A program made the translations under genes and the position numbers. This document shows, piece after piece, positions 37,087 to 48,284 of a DNA stretch of 64,000 bases. Source of the DNA: Haemophilus parainfluenzae (GTDB lineage Bacteria > Pseudomonadota > Gammaproteobacteria > Enterobacterales > Pasteurellaceae); contig NZ_LR134481.1 of assembly GCF_900638025.1 (NCBI RefSeq), forward strand, positions 1 to 64,000, read 5' to 3'. Each line of letters opens with the position of its first letter. Within the stretch, counting starts at the first letter, position 1. Under the pieces are notes generated by a model, which saw only the letters and a program-made list of their open reading frames with translations, searched no databases and had not been told where the DNA came from.

Positions 37087-38022
37087 CTAAGCCCAGAAAT
37101 AACGCACAACATGGAAGAAAATTGGTGCGGAGAAACAAAGCGAATCCATACGATCTAAAATACCACCATGGCCACTGATCATATTCCCCCAGTCTTTCAC
37201 GCCCATACTGCGTTTCATTGCTGACATCACGAGTCCACCTAAGAATCCCATTAAGCAAATTAACAGACTCATTAAAAAGGCTTGCCATGCGCTAAATGGT
37301 GTCAGCCAATGAAGCATCATCCCTAATAAACTTGCGCTTAATACCCCACCAACAAAACCTTCTACCGTCTTAGATGGCGATAAGATTGGTGCTATTTTAT
37401 GCTTACCGAAAAGTTTACCCCAAACGTATTGCAACACATCACTTGACTGTACTACCAAGATTAAGAAGATCATTAATAAAAGATTTTTTCCTTCATAACC
37501 TGAGATATCAAGTGTCAGTAAAGCCGGGATATGTGAAATACAGAATACGCTAATCATCAATGCCCATTGAATTTTCGTAGAACGATCTAAGAAATTCGCA
37601 GGATCACCCAGTAATGCTGAAAGAATCGGTAAAAATAAGAAGCCATATACTGGAATGAAGATAGTAAACATACTAAACCAATCAATGGCGACTAAAAAAT
37701 ATTGCAATGGCAAGATCACATAAAAACAGGCGGCGAGTGCAAGATGATCGCCGCGACGAATATTCAATAGAGAAAGAAACTCACGCAATCCCATAAATGA
37801 AATAATCAAAAAGAGCACAATCACGCCATAAAAGCCTAATAAGCTCGCAATAAAGATAATCCCAATCATCACCCACCAAGCATTGATGCGTGCATTCAGA
37901 TTATCAATGACACTATTAGGGGTATCCATACCCGCTCTGCGTTTTAAAATATATCCCACTGAGGAAGCAAAAATTAAGGCGATAAATAAACCACCGAAGA
38001 GTTGCCATATTTCTGTCATCAT
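37087..38022 (-). CDS. ynbB: Phosphatidate cytidylyltransferase-like protein (YnbB family)
   Basis: This 311-residue polytopic protein belongs to the CdsA family, which activates phosphatidic acid to CDP-diacylglycerol. The signature SPSKTVEGFVGG and the C-terminal GHGGILDRMDSL are intact. It closely resembles E. coli YnbB, a second CdsA-like enzyme beside a CDP-alcohol phosphotransferase. Tandem ATGs occur; AGGAG is better spaced for the one at 38019. It is the last gene of a three-gene set with an acyltransferase and a YnbA-like enzyme. Confidence 0.85.
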   Translation of the reverse strand: MMTEIWQLFGGLFIALIFASSVGYILKRRAGMDTPNSVIDNLNARINAWWVMIGIIFIASLLGFYGVIVLFLIISFMGLREFLSLLNIRRGDHLALAACFYVILPLQYFLVAIDWFSMFTIFIPVYGFLFLPILSALLGDPANFLDRSTKIQWALMISVFCISHIPALLTLDISGYEGKNLLLMIFLILVVQSSDVLQYVWGKLFGKHKIAPILSPSKTVEGFVGGVLSASLLGMMLHWLTPFSAWQAFLMSLLICLMGFLGGLVMSAMKRSMGVKDWGNMISGHGGILDRMDSLCFSAPIFFHVVRYFWA

Positions 38023-38028
38023 TTACTC

Positions 38029-38661
38029 CTAAGATTTGCCTTTTTCACTGATGTTTAAACTTAATAATGCCGATTGCGCACGTGTTAAAAATTCACCTTT
38101 AGTCTCATCTGTCCCAAGCTTTAATGGTTCACCAACATAAAGATCACATAACAACGGGATTGGTAAAATAAAGCCTTTTGGTAAAACGTTATTCATATTG
38201 CTAATCCAAACTGGGACAAATTCACAATCAAGATTTTCTTTTGCTAGATAATACAAGCCACTTTTAAAGGGTTGTAGAGGCAAATCATCATCCGTTTTAC
38301 GGGTTCCTTCAGGGAAAAGAATAAGCGAATCATTTTCCAATGCTTCCGTCATTTGTCGTATTGCCGCTTGTGGATCTTGGCTATTACGCTCAATAAGCAA
38401 CATATTAAACACTTTATTGGCTAAAAAATGACGAATTGCGCCTTTTGTCCAATAATCTTTGCCTGCGACAGGGCGAGTTTGTTTTCTCACTTCATAAGGT
38501 AATGAAATCCAAAGTAAGATGAAATCACCATGGCTGTTATGATTGGCAAAATAGACACGATGCCCTTCTGAAGATTGTTCAGCTATCGCCGCTTGAGGTC
38601 GAACTCCTGTAATAAAAGAGGCAAAACGACACAATAAAAAATCGATTAATCTCGCGATCAT
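38029..38661 (-). CDS. 1-acylglycerol-3-phosphate acyltransferase-like protein (PlsC superfamily)
   Basis: This 210-residue protein has the acyltransferase motifs NHNSHGD (HX4D catalytic pair, about residues 36-41) and FPEGTR (near 118-123), with an N-terminal hydrophobic segment. It would acylate a lysophospholipid-like acceptor. It lies between YnbA- and YnbB-like genes with 6- and 11-base gaps. Whether it replaces or adds to the housekeeping PlsC cannot be told from this window. Confidence 0.82.
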   Translation of the reverse strand: MIARLIDFLLCRFASFITGVRPQAAIAEQSSEGHRVYFANHNSHGDFILLWISLPYEVRKQTRPVAGKDYWTKGAIRHFLANKVFNMLLIERNSQDPQAAIRQMTEALENDSLILFPEGTRKTDDDLPLQPFKSGLYYLAKENLDCEFVPVWISNMNNVLPKGFILPIPLLCDLYVGEPLKLGTDETKGEFLTRAQSALLSLNISEKGKS

Positions 38662-38672
38662 ATTTACTCCTA

Positions 38673-39278
38673 TTACTCTGCCACTTCCGCTAATCCATTT
38701 TTTACTCGCTTAATACAAGTTATGATGAGCAAGATAACTAAAATATTCGCTACCCACCAGAAAAGTGAATGCAAGCTACCATTCACCGCATAAAGTAAAC
38801 CGAGTACACCAAACACAAACGCACGATCGCTTTTACCCATTGGGCCATCATAACGACGCATTTTGCCTTGAACTTGTCCCAAGATGCCACATAACTCACT
38901 CAACGCAGCAAGCCAAATAATACTTGAGATTTGAATACCATCAAAAGGCGCGACAAAAGCAAAAGGAAGGTAAAGTGCAGCATCAGAGACGACATCAGTA
39001 ATTTCATTAAGATAACCACCTAATCGGCTTTTTTGATTGAATTCACGTGCAAGCATGCCATCAACAGCATTCAACGCCATGCGCAAAAATAACCAAATAG
39101 GGATAAGGAAGAAGAGAGAAGAAAATGTCGGAAATAGTGCGAGGACCACACCTAATAAAATAGAAAGTAAGCAAGCAATTAGCGTAACTTGATTTGCTGT
39201 TACGCCTTTTGCCGCTAATTGCCTAACTAAAGGCCGAAGTAAATTCTGAAATTTGGGTTTTAAAGCATAGATACTCAT
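38673..39278 (-). CDS. ynbA: CDP-alcohol phosphatidyltransferase (YnbA family)
   Basis: This 201-residue membrane protein transfers a phosphatidyl group from CDP-diacylglycerol to an alcohol. The family motif begins DGMLAR and continues to NEITDVVSD; one of the canonical metal-binding Asp positions is Asn, as I recall for E. coli YnbA, so this looks like a subfamily trait rather than damage. The acceptor alcohol is unknown. It is the first gene of the minus-strand set with the acyltransferase and ynbB. Confidence 0.82.
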   Translation of the reverse strand: MSIYALKPKFQNLLRPLVRQLAAKGVTANQVTLIACLLSILLGVVLALFPTFSSLFFLIPIWLFLRMALNAVDGMLAREFNQKSRLGGYLNEITDVVSDAALYLPFAFVAPFDGIQISSIIWLAALSELCGILGQVQGKMRRYDGPMGKSDRAFVFGVLGLLYAVNGSLHSLFWWVANILVILLIITCIKRVKNGLAEVAE

Positions 39279-39356
39279 CTACCATCTCCTTGTTTTTATT
39301 AAAAAACATAGATATGTTTCCAATAATAGGACGGTATAGAGTATTACTCAAGTTTT

Positions 39357-40271
39357 TTATTCATCCATATAACCTAAACTTCTTAAGGCGCGTTCATCGT
39401 CCGCCCAACCGGACTTCACTTTGACCCAAAGTTCAAGGTGTACTTTATTATCAAATAAGCGTTCCATGTCAGCACGGGCTTCGATACCAATGGTTTTAAT
39501 TTTTTGTCCTTGAGCACCAATCACCATTTTCTTTTGGCCTTCACGCTCAACTAAAATCAATCCATTAATTTCGTAAGTACCACGCTCATTTACTTTGAAT
39601 TGTTCAATTTCAACGGTCACAGAATAAGGTAATTCTTCACCAGTAAAACGCATCAATTTTTCACGGATAATTTCTGATGCCATAAAACGCTGTGAACGGT
39701 CTGTTACATAATCCTCAGGGAAGTGGTGAACGCCTTTACGTAATGACTGACGAACTATTTTCTCTAATTGATGCACATTATTACCACGTTGTGCAGAAAT
39801 CGGCACAATGTGTGCGAAATCAAACTTACTGCCTAATTCTGTAATGAATGGCAACAAATCATCTTTATTCTTAACATTGTCAACTTTGTTGATAGCGAGT
39901 ACAACAGGTGCTTTGGCATTACGTAATTTATTTAACACCATTTCATCATCGGCATTCCAATGTGTGCCATCCACGACAAAAATAATAAGATCCACATCCC
40001 CGATCGCTGAACTTGCTGCACGATTCATTAAACGGTTAATCGCGCGTTTTTCTTCGATATGAAGTCCCGGCGTATCTACATAAATTTCTTGGTAGATGCC
40101 TTCCGTTTTAATTCCCACAATACGGTGACGCGTGGTTTGCGCCTTGCGGGAAGTAATCGAGATTTTTTGTCCTAAAATTTTATTTAACAGGGTGGATTTC
40201 CCTACATTTGGGCGACCTACAATGGCAATAAAACCACAATAGGTCTCTTGTTCTTGATTTAATTCGGTCAT
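39357..40271 (-). CDS. era: GTPase Era
   Basis: Era is an essential GTPase that helps mature the 30S subunit by binding the 3' end of 16S rRNA. The 304-residue protein has G1 GRPNVGKST near residues 18-26, G3 DTPG, G4 NKVD and a C-terminal KH domain with [11 protein letters not shown]. Its start overlaps the rnc stop by four bases (ATGA), so the two are translationally coupled. Confidence 0.97.
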   Translation of the reverse strand: MTELNQEQETYCGFIAIVGRPNVGKSTLLNKILGQKISITSRKAQTTRHRIVGIKTEGIYQEIYVDTPGLHIEEKRAINRLMNRAASSAIGDVDLIIFVVDGTHWNADDEMVLNKLRNAKAPVVLAINKVDNVKNKDDLLPFITELGSKFDFAHIVPISAQRGNNVHQLEKIVRQSLRKGVHHFPEDYVTDRSQRFMASEIIREKLMRFTGEELPYSVTVEIEQFKVNERGTYEINGLILVEREGQKKMVIGAQGQKIKTIGIEARADMERLFDNKVHLELWVKVKSGWADDERALRSLGYMDE

Positions 40272-40951
40272 TTTATTTCCAATATTTTTAAAATTTGTTC
40301 TGCGGCCGCTTGTTCTGCTTTACGGCGGCTAGAACCTTTTGCAATAAAAGTGCGGTCAATATTTGGTACGTTTTTTACCGTACATTCCACGGTGAAGGTT
40401 TGGCAATGCGCTTCCCCTTCTATTTTAATCACTTCATAAGTTGGCAAGGCGAAATGCTTACCTTGCAAATACTCTTGTAAACGTGTTTTGGCATCTTTTT
40501 GATTATCGCCCGGCTTAATTTCAGCCAATAAGGTTTTATACCAACTACGCACAATATCTGCCGCTTTATCAAAGCTTGAATCTAATGCCATTGCACCAAT
40601 TACCGCTTCAACACAATCAGCTAAAATAGATTCTCGGCGAAAGCCCCCGCTTTTTAGCTCACCAGAGCCTAAAGACATATAATCCCCAAGCTCAAAATTT
40701 CGGGCAATCATTGCCAGTGTCGGCTCACGCACTAATGTTGCACGCATACGGCTAAGTTCACCTTCATTACAACGAGGAAATTGATGATAAAGCGCATCCG
40801 CAATGACATAATTGAGAATCGAATCGCCTAGGAATTCTAGGCGTTCATTATGTTGAGTGGAAGCACTGCGGTGTGTCAGTGCCAATTTTAAGTGTTTTAG
40901 ATCGGAAAATTGATAACCAATTTTTCGTTCTAATCGATCTAAATGATTCAT
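40268..40951 (-). CDS. rnc: Ribonuclease III
   Basis: RNase III cuts double-stranded RNA, notably the rRNA precursor. The 227-residue protein has the signature [11 protein letters not shown], the catalytic Asp/Glu region around DCVEAVIGA, and a C-terminal double-stranded RNA binding domain. The frame is open 18 codons upstream within lepB, but the ATG at 40951 ([12 protein letters not shown]) gives the normal family length and sits one base after the lepB stop. Confidence 0.96.
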   Translation of the reverse strand: MNHLDRLERKIGYQFSDLKHLKLALTHRSASTQHNERLEFLGDSILNYVIADALYHQFPRCNEGELSRMRATLVREPTLAMIARNFELGDYMSLGSGELKSGGFRRESILADCVEAVIGAMALDSSFDKAADIVRSWYKTLLAEIKPGDNQKDAKTRLQEYLQGKHFALPTYEVIKIEGEAHCQTFTVECTVKNVPNIDRTFIAKGSSRRKAEQAAAEQILKILEIK

Positions 40952-40952
40952 A

Positions 40953-42002
40953 TTAATTAATTTTCGTAAAGAAACGGTCGGAACGGAAGCCAGTTGGCCA
41001 CTCATTTGGTTCTTTTTCTAAACTCATCCAAATATAAGTGGCTTTACCCACGATATTTTTTTCCGGTACAAATCCCCAAAAACGGCTGTCATCACTATGA
41101 TCACGGTTATCCCCCATCACAAAATATTGCCCTTCAGGCACAATCCATTCTGCAGTAGGTAAGCCTTCTTGTGGATAGAATTCAATACCCGAATAACGGC
41201 GCATTGGCTCGACTAAAATAGTGTGTGTCACGTCACCGATTTCCAAATATTCCACTTGCGTTGGGAATGCTGGATTTGTAGGTTCTTGTTTATATTCAAA
41301 TACTTTAGTTTGGCAATCCACTTCACAAGGTTTTCCATCTTTACCATAAACCAATGTTAAAGCACTTTTTTCAACATCAAGAATAATACGGTCGCCCCCT
41401 TTACCCACAATACGTTTAATGTAATCTACGCCAGACATATTGTTTTTGGATGTTAAAGCAAGATTTTCAGCATAAGCCGCTCGCGTTGCACCTAAACTCG
41501 TACGAAGTAATGCTTGCTCCGGTGCTTTAAACACAATCACATCACCACGTTCTGGTTTGTCACCTTCAATAATCGTATTTTGGAAAATTGGATCTTTGAT
41601 ACCATAAGTATATTTATTAACAACGAGGAAATCCCCTACGCGCAACGTCGCTTCCATTGATCCTGAGGGAATTTGGAATGGTTCAAAAATAAATGAACGC
41701 ACAAGGAATACCACGGATAACACAGGAAAAAGCGAAGAAATAAATTCTGAACCTTCTGAAATTGGCTCAATTTTCGCTTTTTCTTCATCCGTTAACGCTT
41801 TGCCTGAACGTTGTTCTGCTCGTGCAATTTGACGACGACGTCTCGGCATCACAGCAAAGCGGTGATAACACCATAAAATACCGGAAAGTACGGTTAAAAT
41901 CAGCAACAAAATACTGAATGTGTTAGGTAGTTGGAAATGGTCTAACACTTTCCAACCAGCAAATCCCACGGCTAACAACAGAATAAAAAATACATTCGAC
42001 AT
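40953..42002 (-). CDS. lepB: Signal peptidase I
   Basis: LepB removes signal peptides from exported proteins at the outer face of the inner membrane. The 349-residue product has two N-terminal membrane spans, the catalytic Ser in [14 protein letters not shown], the catalytic Lys in KRIVGKGGD and the C-terminal [14 protein letters not shown] box. It lies between lepA (9 bases) and rnc (1 base). Confidence 0.96.
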   Translation of the reverse strand: MSNVFFILLLAVGFAGWKVLDHFQLPNTFSILLLILTVLSGILWCYHRFAVMPRRRRQIARAEQRSGKALTDEEKAKIEPISEGSEFISSLFPVLSVVFLVRSFIFEPFQIPSGSMEATLRVGDFLVVNKYTYGIKDPIFQNTIIEGDKPERGDVIVFKAPEQALLRTSLGATRAAYAENLALTSKNNMSGVDYIKRIVGKGGDRIILDVEKSALTLVYGKDGKPCEVDCQTKVFEYKQEPTNPAFPTQVEYLEIGDVTHTILVEPMRRYSGIEFYPQEGLPTAEWIVPEGQYFVMGDNRDHSDDSRFWGFVPEKNIVGKATYIWMSLEKEPNEWPTGFRSDRFFTKIN

Positions 42003-42011
42003 AGCTCTTTC

Positions 42012-43808
42012 CTATTTATCTTTACCAACGTGTAAGATAGCTAAAAACGCTTCTTGCGGTACTTCCACGTTACCTAAAGACTTCATTCGTTTTTTACCCT
42101 CTTTCTGTTTCTGTAAGAGTTTTTTCTTACGACTCACGTCACCACCATAACATTTTGCTAATACGTTTTTACGCAATTGTTTTACGGTTGAACGCGCAAT
42201 AATGTGGTTACCAATCGCTGCTTGGATCGCGATATCAAATTGTTGACGTGGAATCAGCTCACGCATTTTTTCAACTAACTCACGACCACGGTAAGGGGCA
42301 TTATCTTTATGAACAATTAACGCTAACGCATCAACACGATCACCGTTGATCATAATATCCACACGCACCATGTCCGCCGCTTGGAAACGTTTGAAACCAT
42401 AATCCAAAGACGCATAACCGCGAGAAGTCGATTTCAAGCGATCGAAGAAATCTAATACTACTTCGCCCATTGGGATTTCATAAGTTAACGCAATTTGGTT
42501 ACCGTGATACACCATATTGGTTTGTACGCCACGTTTTTCCACGCAAAGGGTAATCACGTTACCTAAGAATTCCTGTGGTACTAACATATTACATTCTGCG
42601 ATAGGCTCGCGAATTTCTGAAATATTATTTAATGGCGGTAATTTCGCTGGACTGTCCACATAAACCACTTCACCACTCGTCATTTCAACTTCATAAATTA
42701 CGGTTGGCGCTGTGGTAATCAAATCAAGATCGTATTCACGCTCTAAACGCTCTTGAATGATCTCCATGTGTAAAAGCCCCAAGAAACCACAACGGAAACC
42801 AAAACCTAAAGCCGTCGAGTTTTCTGGTTCGTAGAAAAGTGATGCATCGTTTAAGCTTAATTTACCTAACGCATCGCGGAAAGCTTCGTAATCGTCAGAG
42901 CTCACTGGGAATAAACCGGCATAAACCTGTGGTTTTACTTTCTTAAAGCCTGGTAATACATGGCTTGCGGGATTATGCTGATGCGTTAAGGTATCCCCTA
43001 CCGGTGCCCCTAAAATATCTTTAATCGCACAAACAACCCAACCTACTTCGCCGGTATTTAATACAGCCGTATCCACTTGTTTTGGTGTAAAAATCCCCAA
43101 ACGATCTACATTGTAAGCTTGTCCGGTAGACATCACTTTAATTTTATCGCCTTTACGTAGTACCCCGTTTTTAATACGAACTAATGACACCACGCCTAAA
43201 TAGTTATCGAACCAAGAGTCAATAATCAATGCTTGTAATGGTGCATCTTGGTCACCTTCTGGCGCGGGAATTTTCGCAACAATTTCTTCTAATACATTCT
43301 CAATACCCACACCGGTTTTCGCCGAACAACGTACCGCTTCCATCGCATCAATACCGACGATGTCTTCAATTTCTTCTGCAACACGTTCAGGATCTGCTGC
43401 CGGTAAATCGATTTTATTTAAAATCGGCACGACTTCTAAATCCATTTCAATGGCGGTATAGCAGTTTGCCAAGGTTTGGGCTTCTACACCTTGTCCTGCA
43501 TCCACAACTAACAATGCCCCTTCACAAGCCGCAAGAGAACGCGACACTTCATAAGAGAAGTCCACGTGTCCTGGTGTATCGATAAAGTTTAATTGATATG
43601 TTTCACCGTCTTTCGCTTGATAATTTAAGGTTACACTTTGCGCTTTAATGGTAATGCCACGCTCACGCTCAAGATCCATGGAATCCAACACTTGCGCTTC
43701 CATTTCACGATCCGAAAGCCCCCCACAGGTCTGAATTAATCGGTCAGAAAGGGTCGATTTACCGTGGTCAATATGGGCAATAATAGAAAAGTTGCGAATA
43801 TTCTTCAT
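42012..43808 (-). CDS. lepA: Elongation factor 4 (LepA)
   Basis: LepA is a ribosome-associated GTPase thought to act in back-translocation or 30S biogenesis. The 598-residue protein begins [20 protein letters not shown] with the P loop, has DTPGHVDF and NKIDLP, and ends in the LepA-specific basic C-terminal domain with [17 protein letters not shown]- or ATG-extended frame of 9 codons exists, but homologues begin at MKNIRN. It is the first gene of lepA-lepB-rnc-era. Confidence 0.97.
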   Translation of the reverse strand: MKNIRNFSIIAHIDHGKSTLSDRLIQTCGGLSDREMEAQVLDSMDLERERGITIKAQSVTLNYQAKDGETYQLNFIDTPGHVDFSYEVSRSLAACEGALLVVDAGQGVEAQTLANCYTAIEMDLEVVPILNKIDLPAADPERVAEEIEDIVGIDAMEAVRCSAKTGVGIENVLEEIVAKIPAPEGDQDAPLQALIIDSWFDNYLGVVSLVRIKNGVLRKGDKIKVMSTGQAYNVDRLGIFTPKQVDTAVLNTGEVGWVVCAIKDILGAPVGDTLTHQHNPASHVLPGFKKVKPQVYAGLFPVSSDDYEAFRDALGKLSLNDASLFYEPENSTALGFGFRCGFLGLLHMEIIQERLEREYDLDLITTAPTVIYEVEMTSGEVVYVDSPAKLPPLNNISEIREPIAECNMLVPQEFLGNVITLCVEKRGVQTNMVYHGNQIALTYEIPMGEVVLDFFDRLKSTSRGYASLDYGFKRFQAADMVRVDIMINGDRVDALALIVHKDNAPYRGRELVEKMRELIPRQQFDIAIQAAIGNHIIARSTVKQLRKNVLAKCYGGDVSRKKKLLQKQKEGKKRMKSLGNVEVPQEAFLAILHVGKDK

Positions 43809-43928
43809 AAATAGATTAGTTTTCTCAAAAATCATTAAATTTAACTGGCGGATTGTACCTGAAAAGCACGGAAATCGCTAGGGATCAAAGGGAAAAGTGC
43901 GGTCAAATTTTCAAACCTTTTAGATAAA

Positions 43929-43954
43929 CAAAACCCCGAATGACTTCGGGGTTT
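43929..43954 (-). terminator. Terminator of grcA
   Basis: AAACCCCGAA pairs with TTCGGGGTTT around TGAC (43931-43954). It lies 22 bases after the grcA stop and is followed on the minus strand by a T-rich run. Confidence 0.85.
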
Positions 43955-43975
43955 CTTTTTTCATTCAAACTGAAA

Positions 43976-44359
43976 TTATAGGCTTTCAGTGAAAGTACGA
44001 GTGATAACGTCGCGTTGTTGTTCTGGAGTTAAAGAGTTGAAACGTACTGCGTAACCAGAAACACGGATAGTTAATTGTGGGTATTTATCAGGGTTGTTTA
44101 CTGCATCTTCTAACGTTTCACGACGTAATACGTTTACGTTTAAGTGTTGACCACCTTCAACTTTAACAGTTGGTGCTACGTTTACTGGTAATTCACGATA
44201 TTCGATTTGGCCTAATTCGCTAACTGCTACAACTTGGTCTTCAGCAAATTCGCCTTTAGCACATAAGCAACGCGCTTCATTTTTCTCGCTATCTAATAAC
44301 CAGAATGAGTTTAAAAGATTGTCATTTGCTGCTTGAGTAATTTGAATACCTTTGATCAT
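43976..44359 (-). CDS. grcA: Autonomous glycyl radical cofactor GrcA (YfiD)
   Basis: GrcA carries a spare glycyl radical domain that restores oxygen-damaged pyruvate formate-lyase. The 127-residue protein ends with the radical-bearing loop [12 protein letters not shown] and the family C-terminus. Codon use is strongly biased, as expected for a highly expressed protein. Upstream is an FNR-like box, consistent with anaerobic induction known for yfiD. Confidence 0.95.
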   Translation of the reverse strand: MIKGIQITQAANDNLLNSFWLLDSEKNEARCLCAKGEFAEDQVVAVSELGQIEYRELPVNVAPTVKVEGGQHLNVNVLRRETLEDAVNNPDKYPQLTIRVSGYAVRFNSLTPEQQRDVITRTFTESL

Positions 44360-44481
44360 AAAATGCCTCCTAGCTTGGCGTTTGTATATTAATTGAACTG
44401 TGCAAATTTTATCAAATTATTTTAAAATTTCAATTTATTTTGACTTAGAACAGATTCTTTTTTTCAAACTATCTTATAAAA

Positions 44482-44495
44482 TTGATCTAAATTAA
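44482..44495 (-). promoter_or_regulatory. FNR-like site upstream of grcA
   Basis: TTGAT-CTAA-ATTAA matches the FNR consensus TTGAT-N4-ATCAA at 9 of 10 positions. It lies 123 bases before the grcA start. FNR control of grcA/yfiD is established in E. coli. The -10 element for grcA was not clear. Confidence 0.6.
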
Positions 44496-44585
44496 AGTTT
44501 TAGATATAAAAAATACAATATATATTTTTATTTAACAAAATATTAACATACTTAATCAAATAAAGTCTTTATAAGTCATTTCACC

Positions 44586-44591
44586 TATAAT
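44586..44591 (+). promoter_or_regulatory. -10 element of the ung promoter
   Basis: A perfect TATAAT lies 33 bases before the ung start codon. No convincing -35 hexamer is seen at the usual distance. Confidence 0.5.
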
Positions 44592-44623
44592 ATTCGGAAA
44601 CTTATCTAATAAGGAAATATAAC

Positions 44624-45283
44624 ATGAAAACTTGGACAGATGTTATCGGTCAAGAGAAAGAAAAACCTTACTTTAAACACATTCTACAACAAGTGCATCA
44701 AAAGCGACTTGCCGGAAAAACGATTTACCCACCGCAAGATGAAGTATTTAATGCCTTTAAATATACGGCATTTGATGAGGTGAAAGTCGTCATTTTAGGA
44801 CAGGATCCCTACCATGGCCCAAATCAAGCACACGGTTTAGCTTTTTCGGTAAAACCCGAAGTCGCTATTCCCCCTTCTTTACTGAATATGTATAAAGAAT
44901 TAGCTAACGATATTCCTGGTTTTCAAATGCCAAATCATGGTTACTTGGTGAAATGGGCGGAGCAAGGTGTGCTGTTGCTTAACACTGTGCTAACTGTAGA
45001 GCGCGGTATGGCACATTCACACGCTAAATTTGGTTGGGAAATCTTCACCGACCAAGTAATTGCAGCACTCAATGAGCATCGTGAAAAAATAGTATTTTTA
45101 CTTTGGGGAAGCCATGCGCAGAAAAAAGGGCAATTTATTGATCGCAATCGTCATTATGTTTTAACTGCCCCGCACCCCTCTCCACTTTCTGCACATCGTG
45201 GTTTTCTCGGATGTCATCACTTTTCTAAAACCAACGAATACTTAAAACAACATGGTTTAACTGAAATTGATTGGCAGGTTTAA
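44624..45283 (+). CDS. ung: Uracil-DNA glycosylase
   Basis: Ung removes uracil from DNA. The 219-residue protein has the water-activating loop [18 protein letters not shown] and the DNA-intercalation loop [18 protein letters not shown] precedes the ATG. It is convergent with tadA and overlaps its end by four bases. Confidence 0.97.
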   Translation: MKTWTDVIGQEKEKPYFKHILQQVHQKRLAGKTIYPPQDEVFNAFKYTAFDEVKVVILGQDPYHGPNQAHGLAFSVKPEVAIPPSLLNMYKELANDIPGFQMPNHGYLVKWAEQGVLLLNTVLTVERGMAHSHAKFGWEIFTDQVIAALNEHREKIVFLLWGSHAQKKGQFIDRNRHYVLTAPHPSPLSAHRGFLGCHHFSKTNEYLKQHGLTEIDWQV

Positions 45284-45798
45284 GATTGTGATTCAACATC
45301 AAGCGGGAGAGTCTTTTCCCGCTTTTCTTCTTTTTTCTGCTCTCGTCTCTTTTTGAAAAAATCACTCAATTTCTGACCACACTTTTCTGCCAACACGCCA
45401 GATGAAATTTGTAGTGTGTGGTTCATTTTATAATCATCAAAAAAGTGGAAACGAGAACCTACAGCCCCTGTTTTATAATCTGATGCACCGAAGACTAATC
45501 GTTTAATACGGCTATGTAAAATCGCGCCCGCACACATGGTACAAGGCTCAAGGGTGACATAGAGTGTGGTATTGAGCAGACGATAATTTTGAATATGTTG
45601 TGCGGCATTACGCAATGCGACAATTTCAGCGTGAGCTGTCGGATCATTTTCAATGATAGATAAATTCCAGCCTTCACCGAGAATATTTCCTTCATCATCT
45701 ACCAACACAGCCCCGACAGGAATCTCGCCGAGTGCTTCTGCACGATCGGCAAGCATCAGGGCGTGTTGCATAAATTTCTCGTCTAAATCTGACCGCAC
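45280..45798 (-). CDS. tadA: tRNA-specific adenosine deaminase TadA
   Basis: TadA converts A34 of tRNA-Arg(ACG) to inosine. The 172-residue protein has zinc-binding HAE (THAEIVAL type, here TAHAEIVAL) and PCTMC motifs. An in-frame TAG lies four codons upstream of the GTG at 45798, so the start is this GTG, which lies within a perfect uptake core (45792-45800), or an internal ATG at 45771. The basic C-terminal tail is longer than the minimal family. Confidence 0.93.
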   Translation of the reverse strand: MRSDLDEKFMQHALMLADRAEALGEIPVGAVLVDDEGNILGEGWNLSIIENDPTAHAEIVALRNAAQHIQNYRLLNTTLYVTLEPCTMCAGAILHSRIKRLVFGASDYKTGAVGSRFHFFDDYKMNHTLQISSGVLAEKCGQKLSDFFKKRREQKKEEKREKTLPLDVESQS

Positions 45799-45807
45799 TT
45801 TGAATGC

Positions 45808-46659
45808 CTAAACTGAGAAAGGATACTTGATCGGTTCGTGAGATTGATACCCCACCACCTTGAAATCATCCATCGTTACCCAAGTTTCAAGATCTTCAAG
45901 GGTTTTAATATCAGGATTAATTTCTAATTGTGGTGAAGGGAATGGTTCACGTTTTAATTGCACATCACGCATTAACTCAAGTTGGTCTTCATAAATATGC
46001 GCATTTACAATTTTATGATATGCCTTACCCGGTTTATTGCCAGTAATTTGCGCTATCAAAGCAAGGAAAGTAAAGACCTGAATTTGATTGAAGTTTAAGC
46101 CAAGTGGCACATCACAAGAGCGTTGGTAGCTCGTTAAGTGCAATGTATCGCCAACTAAAGAGAAAGTATGTGTATGCATGCAAGGACGCAAACAACCTAG
46201 GTCAAATTCGCCAGGATTGAAGAACGTCAGGATTTCACCGCGATCATCAATGCCTCGACTTAAATTGTTCACAATTTTACGAAGTTGATCGATGGTTTCG
46301 CCATTCGGTTTACGCCATGCTCTGCCTTGCACACCATAAACGCGCCCCATATCATCGGTGCCTTTACGATGTGGATTGGCAAGCCAAGCGGCATTTTCAT
46401 TGGCATTGGCATCCCATGTTTTGGTGCCAAGCTTGCGGAAATCTGCCGCATTATCATAACCACGGATATAACCTAAAAACTCCGCAATTGCCGCTTTCCA
46501 ATAGCTTTTACGTGTTGTAATTAAGGGAAATTGATTATTGGCAACATCATATTCTAAATCTGCATTAATCACCGTAAGGCAACGCTTGCCAGTACGCTCG
46601 TTAGCAACCCACTCACCTTCATTTACAATGCGTCGGCAAAGAGCTAAATATTGTTTCAT
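45808..46659 (-). CDS. thyA: Thymidylate synthase
   Basis: ThyA methylates dUMP to dTMP. The 283-residue product shows the CysHis active-site region [11 protein letters not shown] and the dUMP-binding [13 protein letters not shown] motif. The ATG at 46659 is chosen because AGGAG lies eight bases upstream; the frame is open 12 codons further but overlaps lgt. It is downstream of lgt in the run rppH-TSUP-lgt-thyA-tadA. Confidence 0.95.
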   Translation of the reverse strand: MKQYLALCRRIVNEGEWVANERTGKRCLTVINADLEYDVANNQFPLITTRKSYWKAAIAEFLGYIRGYDNAADFRKLGTKTWDANANENAAWLANPHRKGTDDMGRVYGVQGRAWRKPNGETIDQLRKIVNNLSRGIDDRGEILTFFNPGEFDLGCLRPCMHTHTFSLVGDTLHLTSYQRSCDVPLGLNFNQIQVFTFLALIAQITGNKPGKAYHKIVNAHIYEDQLELMRDVQLKREPFPSPQLEINPDIKTLEDLETWVTMDDFKVVGYQSHEPIKYPFSV

Positions 46660-46669
46660 CAAAAACTCC

Positions 46670-47479
46670 TTACTTTTTAACCGCACTTTTCGCACGATTG
46701 TATGCCCATGCCATAATTAATCCACCACCGATAATCATCGGTAAGCAAAGAGCTTGGCCACGTGTCATGATGCCTAAGAAAGATTCCACTTCAGGCTCAC
46801 GGACATATTCAACGATAAAACGGAAAATTCCGTAACCAACCAGGAATAATCCTGCTACTGAACCTACTGGGCGAGGCTTTTTAATAAAGACATTCAGAAT
46901 AGTAAACAGTACGAAACCTTCTAAGAATGCTTCATAAAGCTGTGAAGGATGGCGTGGTAATAACAATGGATCATTTGGGAAAATCATGGCCCAAGGTACA
47001 TTGGTTTCTCGTCCCCAAAGTTCTAAATTAATAAAGTTACCAATTCGTCCCATCCCTAAACCAAATGGAATCAAGGGCGCCACGAAATCTGCCGTTTGCC
47101 AAAAGCTTCTTTTTTGAGAATAAGAGGTCCAAATCATTGAGATAATCACCCCAATTAATCCACCATGGAATGACATTCCCCCTTCCCAAACACGGAATAA
47201 ATACAGTGGATCTTGCACAAAATGATCGAAATTATAGAAGAATACATCACCAATGCGGCCACCTAAGAATACACCCATAAAGCCATTAAAAAGTAACGTA
47301 TCCACTTGATCGACGGTCCAACCACTGTTTGGCTGATTAGCACGGCGAACGGCCAACCAACGAGCAAAGATAAAGCCTAATAAATACATTAAACCATACC
47401 AACGCAATCCTATATTGCTGTCACCAAAAGTGAAAATAGTCGGATCAAAATGTGGAAGCATCAAAAATTCTGAATTCAT
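46670..47479 (-). CDS. lgt: Prolipoprotein diacylglyceryl transferase
   Basis: Lgt attaches diacylglycerol to the lipobox cysteine of prolipoproteins in the inner membrane. The 269-residue polytopic protein contains the SFHGGLIG motif and the signature [18 protein letters not shown] lies upstream of the ATG at 47479. thyA begins 10 bases after its stop, and an uptake core (46680-46688) overlaps the last codons. Confidence 0.96.
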   Translation of the reverse strand: MNSEFLMLPHFDPTIFTFGDSNIGLRWYGLMYLLGFIFARWLAVRRANQPNSGWTVDQVDTLLFNGFMGVFLGGRIGDVFFYNFDHFVQDPLYLFRVWEGGMSFHGGLIGVIISMIWTSYSQKRSFWQTADFVAPLIPFGLGMGRIGNFINLELWGRETNVPWAMIFPNDPLLLPRHPSQLYEAFLEGFVLFTILNVFIKKPRPVGSVAGLFLVGYGIFRFIVEYVREPEVESFLGIMTRGQALCLPMIIGGGLIMAWAYNRAKSAVKK

Positions 47480-47487
47480 AACATTCC

Positions 47488-48282
47488 TTATTTCATAAAC
47501 ATATCAACTGCGATTGCAATTAATAGCAAGGCAAAGCCTTTTTTCAAGGTTGATACAGGGAGTTTTGAGGTCGCTGTTGCCCCTAATTTAGAAGTGAAAA
47601 ATGAGGAGGCCGTAATACCGAGCACTGCGGGTAAATAAATATAACCAAGGGAATAATCCGGCATGGAAGGGTTACCCCACCCACTCACCATAAAGCTCAA
47701 CATGCCAGATAAACCAAGAAGCGCACCACAGAAGGCAGAAGAACCGATAGATTTTTTCATATCAATACCGCGAGAGTTTAAAAATGGTACGATAAAACCA
47801 CCGCCGCCAATGCCTGCAGCACTTGATGCCATACCAATCAATACACCACCAATAACAGATGCTTGTGTTGTTAAAGGTTTAGTCTTTCCTGTGTTTTTCT
47901 TAATAGAAATCACCATTTTTGCCGCTAAATATACGACTAAACAGGCAAAGATTTTGGCTGATACATCACGATCGAGTTTGCCAATAAATAAACCGGAGAT
48001 AAATACCGTAATCATCATCACCGGCGCGAGTACTTTCACTGCACTCCACACAATGTTGCCCAGTTTATGATGGCGCTGTGCGGAAGAAAATCCGGTAATC
48101 ACGATGGTTGCAAATGAAGTCCCTAAGGCTGTGGACATCAACATCTGATCAGGAATACCCATCATCGGCAATAAATAAACCAAGGTTGGCACAATAACCA
48201 ATCCGCCGCCAATGCCAAATAATCCAGCAAGAAAACCAACGATAGCCCCGACAAGCAAACAAAGCAGGATAAAAGTGAGCAT
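47488..48282 (-). CDS. TSUP family membrane transporter (TauE/SafE, UPF0721)
   Basis: This 264-residue polytopic protein has the TSUP/DUF81 pattern of two repeated halves, with [17 protein letters not shown] at residues about 16-32 and [18 protein letters not shown] in the second half. The family moves sulfite, sulfonates or similar anions, but the substrate here is unknown. AAGGGGG precedes the start. It lies between rppH and lgt. Confidence 0.88.
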   Translation of the reverse strand: MLTFILLCLLVGAIVGFLAGLFGIGGGLVIVPTLVYLLPMMGIPDQMLMSTALGTSFATIVITGFSSAQRHHKLGNIVWSAVKVLAPVMMITVFISGLFIGKLDRDVSAKIFACLVVYLAAKMVISIKKNTGKTKPLTTQASVIGGVLIGMASSAAGIGGGGFIVPFLNSRGIDMKKSIGSSAFCGALLGLSGMLSFMVSGWGNPSMPDYSLGYIYLPAVLGITASSFFTSKLGATATSKLPVSTLKKGFALLLIAIAVDMFMK

Positions 48283-48284
48283 TA

